Positions 1 to 5,069 of a stretch of DNA of 9,691 nt are shown in pieces. The first letter of the stretch is position 1, and each line of letters opens with the position of its first letter. Origin of the DNA: Clostridia bacterium. Lineage in GTDB: Bacteria > Bacillota_A > Clostridia > UMGS1883 > HGM11501. The notes beneath the pieces are model-generated. The model did no database searches. It was not told the DNA's origin and was given only the letters and a program-made list of their open reading frames with translations. The translations under genes and the position numbers were made by a program. The DNA lies in assembly GCA_017536285.1 (NCBI GenBank), contig JAFXHP010000029.1, positions 1 to 9,691 of the forward strand, written 5' to 3'.

Positions 1-231
1 GAAAAACCGAACAGGTTTTTCTCGTGAAATTTCAACAAAGAAATTTTTTGCGGGAATCGTCACGAGCGTTGAAGCGGAGTGACGATAAAAAGGAAAAACC
101 GAAGAGGTTTTTCTCGTGAAATTTCAACAAAGAAATTTTTTGCGGGAATCGTCACGAGCGTTGAAGCGGAGTGACGATAAAAAGGAAAAACCGAAGAGGT
201 TTTTCTCGTGAAATTTCAACAAAGAAATTTT
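1..231. repeat. 92-bp tandem repeat, 2.5 copies, built of inverted repeats
   Basis: Two full units (1-92 and 93-184) differ by one base (C at 11 versus G at 103). A third copy (185-231) matches the first 47 bases and then diverges. Each full unit carries three potential stem-loops: gaaaaacc/ggtttttc (1-8 with 14-21), aaatttc/gaaattt (27-33 with 40-46) and atcgtcac/gtgacgat (56-63 with 79-86). The third copy keeps the first two and loses the last, ending just upstream of the SD of the next gene. The unit length is not a multiple of three, so the array is not coding. The left edge of the window may cut a longer array. It could be an intergenic REP-like or MITE-like repeat, or stacked terminator-like hairpins; I do not recognise a named family. 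Confidence 0.93.
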
Positions 232-264
232 ATTGAAACCTCATAAAAGAAAGGTGGAATAACT

Positions 265-660
265 GTGAGCAAATTAACAGAAAAAGCTCAGTATCTTAAA
301 GGTCTTGCAGACGGCATAAACTTAAGCAAGGAAACAAACGAAGGAAAGCTTTTCGCTGCAATTATTGACATGCTTGAAGAAACTGCTGCTGAATTAAAGA
401 ACGTGAAAGAACAGCTTGACGAAGTTGATGAGTGTCTTGCCGACGTTGAAGATTTCCTTGACGAAGAATTAGATGATGAAGACGACGAGTATGATTTTGA
501 TGACGAAGGCGTTTTCATTGAATGCCCCAAGTGCGGCGATGAAGTTTATGTGGAATTCGATGCAATCAACGACGATGCAACCGTAGATTGTCCTAACTGC
601 GGTGAGAAAATCGAAATTGAATTCGATTGCGACTGCGAAGATTGCGAAGACTGCGAATGA
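265..660 (+). CDS. CD1247-type acidic zinc-ribbon protein
   Basis: This is a 131-residue cytoplasmic protein of unknown function. The N-terminal segment (residues 5-45, with a YLKGLADG motif and LFAAIIDMLEE) matches the pattern I know from clostridial proteins annotated as having a CD1247 N-terminal domain. A probable coiled coil (about 38-68) follows, then an Asp/Glu-rich linker (about 66-82). The C-terminal zinc ribbon has CPKC (C87, C90) and CPNC (C109, C112). The protein ends in an unusual tail with four more cysteines (C122, C124, C127, C130) spaced among Asp and Glu. The start is GTG at 265, preceded by AAGGTGGA at a good distance (251-258). A terminator directly follows the stop, so the gene is probably monocistronic. 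No promoter is obvious, because the 92-bp repeat array ends about 30 bases upstream. The family assignment is from memory of its pattern. No enzymatic residues are visible; a zinc- or metal-binding or scaffold role is inference. Confidence 0.85.
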   Translation: MSKLTEKAQYLKGLADGINLSKETNEGKLFAAIIDMLEETAAELKNVKEQLDEVDECLADVEDFLDEELDDEDDEYDFDDEGVFIECPKCGDEVYVEFDAINDDATVDCPNCGEKIEIEFDCDCEDCEDCE

Positions 661-663
661 CGT

Positions 664-697
664 AAAAAAACTGTCTGCCTCGGCAGACAGTTTTTTT
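664..697 (+). terminator. Rho-independent terminator after the zinc-ribbon gene
   Basis: A perfect hairpin pairs ctgtctgcc (671-679) with ggcagacag (682-690), leaving a CTCG-type tight loop. It is flanked by A7 on the left and T7 on the right, so it can work in both orientations. It lies 3 bases after the TGA at 658-660. Confidence 0.93.
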
Positions 698-740
698 GTA
701 AGATAGATTATACGATAGAGAAAAGTCCGGAGGAGATTTT

Positions 741-3700
741 ATGAAAAAAAAGTTTATAAGCGTATTGCTGATAATGATTCTGCTGCTGCCAAATATGAAT
801 GTTATTCCATCGAGTGCGGCAACGAAGCTTAGTGTTGGAGAAACAACAAATGGATATATAGATATATCGGGTGCGTGGGCTTTAAGCAAAGACATAGACA
901 ATTATGAATTTACTCCCGATACTACACAGTTTTATAAGTTCTACCTTGAAAACAAAAGCGTGAGAGTTAAAAAGCCCAGTGAAGGCGGGATGGGCTCTTT
1001 ATTAAATTCCTCTGTAAGGCTCAGAATGGATATCTATGACGGAGATGATAAATTTCTGGGAAGTGTAAATGTATCTGACGGATATACCGGTACCATTTCT
1101 GTCAAGCTTGAAGCTAAAAAAACATACAGGATGGAAGTGTATGTGAGCTCGATATTAGGTTTGTTTTCTGTTTTTGCAAAGGGTAACTACAGTATAACGG
1201 TAAAGAAACAGAATGATATGGGCTCTGATTCGTGGCATAGCGCTGAAGAAACAAAGGAGAGTGCATATATGTCGGCGGCAATAGAATCTGGAGATGATGA
1301 GGACTGGTTTAAGTTTGAAACTGATGATGCACCTAAATTTCTTTATGTTTCGCTGGAAAGCATCCAGGGATCCTCTCTTGACTTTTGCCTGTACGAATAT
1401 GTCAAAGGTGCAGGAGAATTTCCGATGCGAGATATTGGAGAGTTCTCTGTTTATAGAAATTCAAAAAAGAGTGGGGTTTATACACTGAACAAAAACTCTA
1501 CATATTATTATGCAATTAAAGCCTATAAAGAAACCGGGTACGTATTTGATTTTGCCCTACAGGATGATATCGGCGGTTCGAGCAGGGAGGAGGCCGCAGA
1601 AATAGATTTTGACGAAAAGTACACTTGGTCATTTGACGGTTATAAGGACAGTGACTATATAAAATTTGAAACAGGCGAAAAGCTGGCTTACTATCAGATA
1701 AATCTGGAAGGAAAGGATATTGATCATTCGGCAGTTTGGCTTTATGACGAGAACGGAAAAGAAATAGGAAATAAAGATACCGGTTATAATTTCTCTCTAT
1801 CGACAAGTTATCAGCTGGAGCCAGAAAGTGTCTATTTCGTCAGATTCTATGGTACGGAAATAGGAGAATATGAGTTTTCTGTGACAGAAAAAATAGACAA
1901 ATATCCAGATAATATGGAAGACGCTGCAAAGGTGTCGTTAAATAAAAAATATGAAACATCATTTGAAGCCTCCGGAGATAATGATTATATAAAGTTCAAA
2001 ACGGGAAGCGACCTTGCATATTATGAGATATATATGAAACGATCGGAAGATTATGAAATAAGAGCAACACTTTACGATGAGGATGGGAAAGAAGTGGATT
2101 CCGCTGAACGATGGAGTTATAGTAGTGATACCATCTCATTCAGCTGCCAGCTTGAAGGCAGAAGTACCTATTATGTGGCTTTTTACGGTAAAAGCAGCGG
2201 AGATTATGAGTTTGAGATAAGAGAGAATAAAGACGAATATCCTGATATAATGGAAGAAGCTGAAGTAATAGAACTAAATAATAAATATGAAACATCATTT
2301 GAAGCCCCCGGAGATAATGACTATATAAAGTTCAAAACAGGAAGCGACCTTGCATATTATGAGATATATATGAAACGGTCGGAAGATTATGAAATAAGAG
2401 CAACACTTTACGATGAAGATGGGAATGAAGTGGATTCCGTTAAACGATGGAGTTATAGTAGTGATACCATCTCATTCAGCCGTCAGCTTGAAGACAGAAG
2501 TACCTATTATATAGCTTTTTATGGTGGAGATAGCGGTAAATATGAATTTTCCATTAATATAATGAAGGATGAAGATCCGAATGATTTCGATAAGCCCACA
2601 GTTGCCGCATTAAATGAAAAATATCAGAGAGATTTATGCGTTGACAGCGACACGGACTGTTTTGGTATACATCTCCTTGAAAGCACTCCGCTACAGGTAA
2701 AATTGTTTAATGAAAGCTGCAGTAAATTATACTTTGAGGTAAAAAGCGAACGTGATATAACTGTGCTCAGCGGTGGAGGCTACGGAAAAAATAATGTTTA
2801 TATAAAGAGTGCTACGCTGGAGAAGGGATATTACTTTATCAGCGTTTACGGACAAGCCGGATATTATACTCTTACTTTGTCGGGATGTGGGGACGGACAC
2901 GGACTTGAAGTGCTTGTGCCAGGTAAAGCCGCCACCTGCACGGAAAAAGGTCTGACTGACGGTAAAAAATGTATGAACTGCGAGACAATAACATTGGAGC
3001 AGAAGAGTATAAAAGCTTTGGGACATAATTACGAAAACGGAAAGTGTAATATATGCGGTGGCAGCGAACTGTGTAAAAACGGACATACGGCGGTTACGAT
3101 AGCGGAAAAGCAGCCTACCTGTATGAACGAAGGAAATACAGAAGGAATGCAATGTTCAAAGTGTAATGTATATCTTACAAGCATACAGATAATACCGCGC
3201 CTCAGCCATAGCTATGTTGATGGTATATGTAAACTTTGTGGAAATGTGGACCCTGCACTTAATCCTCCTGTGTTTTCCGATGTTGCAAACGACTCCTGGT
3301 ATAAAAATGCGGTGGATTTTGTGTCTGTAAAGGGACTTTATGTGTGGATTTCAGGCGACAGATTTGAGCCTGACGCTCCTATGAAAAGATCAATGCTTGT
3401 TACGGCTATGTGGCGTTATGCCGGAAGTCCGGAACCTAAATCAATGAATATGTTTGCTGATGTTCCGGACGGTCAGTGGTATACAAAAGCAATTTTATGG
3501 GCTGCGGAAAACGGTATTGTAAACGGCATAGGCTACGGGAAATTTGACCCTGAAGGCAATATTACAAGAGAAAGTCTTGCGGCGGTTCTTAACAGATATG
3601 CAAAGGTCATTAATGCTGATTCCGAAGGAGTGGCAGATCTTAATACCTTCCCTGATGGAGGCATTGTAAGTGAATGGGCGAAGGTGCCGCTTCAGTGGGC

Positions 3701-3833
3701 AATCAGTAAAGGACTGATAACGGGCACAAGCAGAATAGGCTACAACGGTTCTTTTATTGATCCTCAGGGAACAGCAACGCGTGCACAGGTGGCGACGATA
3801 CTGATGCGATTTATAAATTCATTGGAAAGTTAA
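741..3833 (+). CDS. Secreted SLH-anchored surface protein with tandem PPC-like domains
   Basis: This 1030-residue protein is predicted to be exported and held on the cell wall. Residues 1-27 form a signal peptide (KKK, hydrophobic core, cleavage near SSAA). Residues about 35-712 are beta-rich modules resembling pre-peptidase C-terminal (PPC) domains. The clearest copies lie at about 165-275, 280-390, 391-502, 503-614 and, degenerate, 615-712. They share D-DY-KF near the start, LYDE-G in the middle and YY-FYG-G-YEF at the end. Residues about 716-838 hold two cysteine-rich repeats (C-GH, PTC-G, C-C, LGH-Y, C-CG), a pattern common in clostridial surface proteins. Three SLH domains end the chain (about 845-900, 905-960, 970-1028), the usual means of binding pyruvylated secondary wall polymer. 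No catalytic domain is recognisable, so adhesion, ligand binding or a structural role are possible. The start is ATG at 741 with SD GGAGGAG (729-735). The ArsC-like gene follows 13 bases later and is probably co-transcribed. Confidence 0.92.
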   Translation: MKKKFISVLLIMILLLPNMNVIPSSAATKLSVGETTNGYIDISGAWALSKDIDNYEFTPDTTQFYKFYLENKSVRVKKPSEGGMGSLLNSSVRLRMDIYDGDDKFLGSVNVSDGYTGTISVKLEAKKTYRMEVYVSSILGLFSVFAKGNYSITVKKQNDMGSDSWHSAEETKESAYMSAAIESGDDEDWFKFETDDAPKFLYVSLESIQGSSLDFCLYEYVKGAGEFPMRDIGEFSVYRNSKKSGVYTLNKNSTYYYAIKAYKETGYVFDFALQDDIGGSSREEAAEIDFDEKYTWSFDGYKDSDYIKFETGEKLAYYQINLEGKDIDHSAVWLYDENGKEIGNKDTGYNFSLSTSYQLEPESVYFVRFYGTEIGEYEFSVTEKIDKYPDNMEDAAKVSLNKKYETSFEASGDNDYIKFKTGSDLAYYEIYMKRSEDYEIRATLYDEDGKEVDSAERWSYSSDTISFSCQLEGRSTYYVAFYGKSSGDYEFEIRENKDEYPDIMEEAEVIELNNKYETSFEAPGDNDYIKFKTGSDLAYYEIYMKRSEDYEIRATLYDEDGNEVDSVKRWSYSSDTISFSRQLEDRSTYYIAFYGGDSGKYEFSINIMKDEDPNDFDKPTVAALNEKYQRDLCVDSDTDCFGIHLLESTPLQVKLFNESCSKLYFEVKSERDITVLSGGGYGKNNVYIKSATLEKGYYFISVYGQAGYYTLTLSGCGDGHGLEVLVPGKAATCTEKGLTDGKKCMNCETITLEQKSIKALGHNYENGKCNICGGSELCKNGHTAVTIAEKQPTCMNEGNTEGMQCSKCNVYLTSIQIIPRLSHSYVDGICKLCGNVDPALNPPVFSDVANDSWYKNAVDFVSVKGLYVWISGDRFEPDAPMKRSMLVTAMWRYAGSPEPKSMNMFADVPDGQWYTKAILWAAENGIVNGIGYGKFDPEGNITRESLAAVLNRYAKVINADSEGVADLNTFPDGGIVSEWAKVPLQWAISKGLITGTSRIGYNGSFIDPQGTATRAQVATILMRFINSLES
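1941..2612 (+). repeat. 336-bp in-frame tandem duplication inside the surface-protein gene
   Basis: Two consecutive 336-bp (112-codon) units begin near 1941 and 2277; the landmark gaaacatc recurs at 1953 and 2289. About 240 bases (1951-2190 versus 2287-2526) align without gaps, with roughly 14 mismatches counted by eye, about 94 percent identity. The linkers between the conserved cores are more diverged. The neighbouring modules (280-390 and 615-712 of the protein) are much less alike, so this pair is a recent duplication or has been homogenised by gene conversion. Confidence 0.93.
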
Positions 3834-3846
3834 AGAGAGGTAATTT

Positions 3847-4185
3847 ATGAATATACAGATTTTCGGAAAAAGTAAATGCTTTGATACTAAAAAAGCGGAA
3901 CGATATTTCAAGGAACGAAGGATAAAATATCAGCTTATTGACCTTCCTGAATACGGAATGAGTAAGGGCGAATACAATTCGGTTAAAAATGCCGTGGGTG
4001 GCATGGAGGCTTTAATTGATAAGGATGGAAAGGCTTATACGGATTTGTATATAGAATACACCCGTCCTTCGGATGTGGAGGCAAAGCTTCTTGAAAATCC
4101 GGTGCTTTTCAAAACACCTATTGTCAGAAACGGTAAAGCTGCAACGGTTGGCTACCAGCCAGATATATGGAAAACCTGGGAATAA
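3847..4185 (+). CDS. ArsC/Spx-family thioredoxin-fold protein
   Basis: This 112-residue cytoplasmic protein belongs to the ArsC/Spx/YffB group (thioredoxin-like fold). It opens with a beta strand and a redox-type Cys (C11) in SKCFDTKKAERYF, followed by a helix and a strand (IKYQLIDL). It ends with the characteristic TPIVRNGKAATVGYQPDIW (residues 90-108), which contains the cis-Pro (P91) and the Arg/Gly motif of the family. Only one Cys is present in the C-x-x-T loop, not the CXXC of Spx. The length fits the family (110-120). It starts at ATG 3847 with SD GAGAGG (3835-3840), 13 bases behind the surface-protein gene, and is followed by a terminator. Family members are often annotated as arsenate reductase, but no ars operon is present, so arsenate reduction should not be assumed. 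A thiol-redox or Spx-like role is equally possible. Confidence 0.88.
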   Translation: MNIQIFGKSKCFDTKKAERYFKERRIKYQLIDLPEYGMSKGEYNSVKNAVGGMEALIDKDGKAYTDLYIEYTRPSDVEAKLLENPVLFKTPIVRNGKAATVGYQPDIWKTWE

Positions 4186-4197
4186 GATTGGTTATAT

Positions 4198-4229
4198 AAA
4201 AATCCTGAAACTTTCGTTTCAGGATTTTT
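4198..4229 (+). terminator. Rho-independent terminator after the ArsC-like gene
   Basis: A perfect 14-bp stem pairs 4198-4211 (aaaaatcctgaaac) with 4216-4229, with loop tttc. It lies 12 bases after the TAA at 4183-4185. The A-rich left arm and T-rich right arm make it potentially bidirectional. Confidence 0.92.
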
Positions 4230-4458
4230 GTTATATTCTGCTTTATTCGCAGAGTTATATTTTTGATAAATCAAAAGCGGTATTTTGTCAGACTGCGGCT
4301 GACAAAGCTGACGGGAGTCCTTTTGTACTCCCGCCAAAACACCCCAACACATTAATCATAACACAAAGATATATGCTTTGTCAATAAAAATATGTTTAGT
4401 TTTACCATATTCTCCGTTTTATACAAAAATAAATTGTGAACTTTTAACAGTTTGCCTA
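4230..4458. other. Gene-free spacer with four small hairpins
   Basis: I see no protein gene here. Four inverted repeats are visible: ttttgat/atcaaaa (4261-4267 with 4270-4276), tttgtcag/ctgacaaa (4284-4291 with 4299-4306), cgggagt/actcccg (4312-4318 with 4327-4333) and acaaag/ctttgt (4363-4368 with 4376-4381). The second and third stand almost back to back and share the word ctgac in direct repeat (4299-4303 and 4308-4312). No T-run follows them on the plus strand. The stretch from about 4380 to 4458 is AT-rich and may serve as an UP element for the promoter at 4459. Confidence 0.6.
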
Positions 4459-4487
4459 TTGAAATAGCTACTTTTTCATGCTATAAT
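4459..4487 (+). promoter_or_regulatory. Sigma-A promoter of the putative structured RNA
   Basis: The -35 is TTGAAA (4459-4464), the spacer is exactly 17 bases, and the -10 is a perfect TATAAT (4482-4487). Transcription is expected to start near 4494. AT-rich sequence lies upstream. No protein gene begins within 500 bases downstream on this strand, which is the reason to read it as an RNA gene promoter. Confidence 0.82.
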
Positions 4488-4493
4488 GAACTC

Positions 4494-4930
4494 ACAAAGA
4501 AGAAAGAGAGGTAAGGTCCAATGAGATAGTAAGAAAGCTCTTTTAAGAAGGTACAATTTAATAGTGAAGGTTAAAAATAATTCAATGTAAGTAAGTTGGT
4601 TAATTTATTGGTAGGAAAATAAACAGTAAAGAAGGAATTTGCTAAGAAGAATTGAAGACACGGCGGTGTGATACGCTTTATATATAAGTGATTGTTAATC
4701 GGCCAGGAAACCTTCATTAAGAGAGCTATCGGAAATTCGCCTTTTGCAAAACGACAAAACATAAATCCATCCCGTTGGGGAAGTGAAAGAGTGAGTAGTT
4801 TTGGAAGAATTGAATGAGCAAAGGGCAGATTAAGAAAGCGAGGATTAAAAAAGATGTTAGATATCAAGAGTGAACAGAAATAACCCTTGGTCTTGCGTAA
4901 AGAAGCATGATCAGGGGTTATTTCTATTTT
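4494..4930 (+). ncRNA. Putative stand-alone structured non-coding RNA, about 430 nt, unassigned class
   Basis: The region lies between a sigma-A promoter (4459-4487) and a long terminator hairpin (4877-4924), has no credible ORF on this strand and is strongly purine-rich. Pairing by hand gives these helices. P1: 4536-4552 with 4710-4727, 17 pairs, one G-U and one bulged A at 4716. A possible extension: 4553-4558 with 4690-4695. Inside P1, hairpins 4625-4630/4638-4643 and 4658-4661/4666-4669. P2: 4739-4747 with 4818-4826, 9 pairs, one G-U. P3 nested in P2: 4755-4760 with 4798-4803. A tip hairpin: ccc GTTG ggg (4771-4773/4778-4780). The architecture is therefore a large multi-branched domain, a second elongated arm and a terminator. 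I see no tmRNA, RNase P, SRP, group I or II intron or T-box landmarks. Known large bacterial RNAs such as ROOL, OLE, GOLLD or raiA cannot be excluded from memory alone. It ends about 90 bases before the promoter of the downstream operon, so it could also be a separately terminated leader-like element. Confidence 0.68.
4877..4924 (+). terminator. Long hairpin terminator of the putative RNA
   Basis: The outer stem gaaataaccc (4877-4886) pairs with gggttatttc (4915-4924). It continues inward through six more pairs (ttggtc with gatcag, two G-U), then one mismatch and tgc/gca, closing a loop gtaaagaa. That makes about 19 pairs in total. The downstream side is U-rich (tatttt at 4925-4930). Confidence 0.85.
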
Positions 4931-4940
4931 AAAGAAAAAT

Positions 4941-4975
4941 CGCAACTTTGTCCTGTAACCGCAACATTTTCATGT
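4941..4975. promoter_or_regulatory. Candidate operator: 16-bp direct repeat, 19-bp period, with overlapping palindrome
   Basis: CGCAACTTTGTCCTGT (4941-4956) and CGCAACATTTTCATGT (4960-4975) match at 13 of 16 positions. The second copy is also half of a hairpin palindrome, caacat/atgttg (4962-4967 with 4972-4977). The pair ends against the -35 of a weaker promoter (4975) and lies about 46 bases upstream of the consensus -35 at 5022. Direct repeats in this position suit a tandem-binding activator of the AraC type, common beside clostridial glycosidase genes. The regulator identity is inference. Confidence 0.45.
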
Positions 4976-5003
4976 TGAAAAAAATCCCTATATATGGTAA
5001 GAT
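4975..5003 (+). promoter_or_regulatory. Possible secondary, weaker promoter
   Basis: TTGAAA (4975-4980), a 17-base spacer and TAAGAT (4998-5003) form an imperfect sigma-A site that abuts the direct repeat at 4941-4975. If real, it would be an activator-dependent start lying upstream of the consensus promoter. Confidence 0.35.
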
Positions 5004-5021
5004 TAAAGTGGCAAAGATACA

Positions 5022-5050
5022 TTGACATTAAATAGGGCAAAAGCTATAAT
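5022..5050 (+). promoter_or_regulatory. Perfect consensus sigma-A promoter of the glycosidase operon
   Basis: TTGACA (5022-5027), a 17-base spacer and TATAAT (5045-5050). Transcription should start near 5056-5058, leaving a leader of only about 13 bases that is almost entirely the SD sequence AGGGGTG (5057-5063) of the gene at 5070. There is no room for a riboswitch or attenuator behind this promoter. It also shows that a TTG start at 5022 for the next gene is wrong. Confidence 0.9.
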
Positions 5051-5069
5051 AATTCCAGGGGTGATTTTA

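Noticed and set aside
1..231. CRISPR array
   Set aside because: The 92-bp units are contiguous with no unique spacers, the unit is too long, and no cas gene is present.
288..530. Serine-rich minus-strand frame opposite the zinc-ribbon gene
   Set aside because: It is the antisense of Asp/Glu/Lys-rich codons, with no SD and no domain.
2727..3152. Minus-strand frame of 141 codons in the surface-protein gene
   Set aside because: It is a shadow of the well-supported coding frame, without motifs or a start signal.
3847..4185. Calling the ArsC/Spx-like protein an arsenate reductase or Spx
   Set aside because: There is no ars context, and the Spx CXXC is absent (C-F-D-T), so only the fold family is supported.
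4073..4387. Plus-strand frame overlapping the end of the ArsC-like gene
   Set aside because: It overlaps a real gene out of frame and reads straight through the terminator hairpin at 4198-4229.
4742..4760. CcpA-type cre site in the ttttgcaaaacgacaaaac stretch
   Set aside because: The spacing of TG and CG does not fit the cre consensus, and the bases are better explained by RNA helices P2 and P3.
4494..4930. tmRNA, RNase P, SRP RNA, T-box leader or group I/II intron
   Set aside because: The diagnostic elements (tRNA-like ends with a tag ORF, RNase P core motifs, the T-box GGTGG motif, intron domain V) are not visible, and the element is terminated before the next gene's own promoter.
4571..4945. 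A 124-codon open frame on the minus strand across the putative RNA
   Set aside because: It is rich in Phe, Leu and Ser without recognisable motifs, has no SD, and begins beside the terminator hairpin and runs through it. It is the antisense of a purine-rich structured region.
5022..5069. TTG start giving a 16-residue N-terminal extension of the nitrilase-GDPD protein
   Set aside because: The extension is the promoter itself, and nitrilase homology begins exactly at MKVCVIQP.
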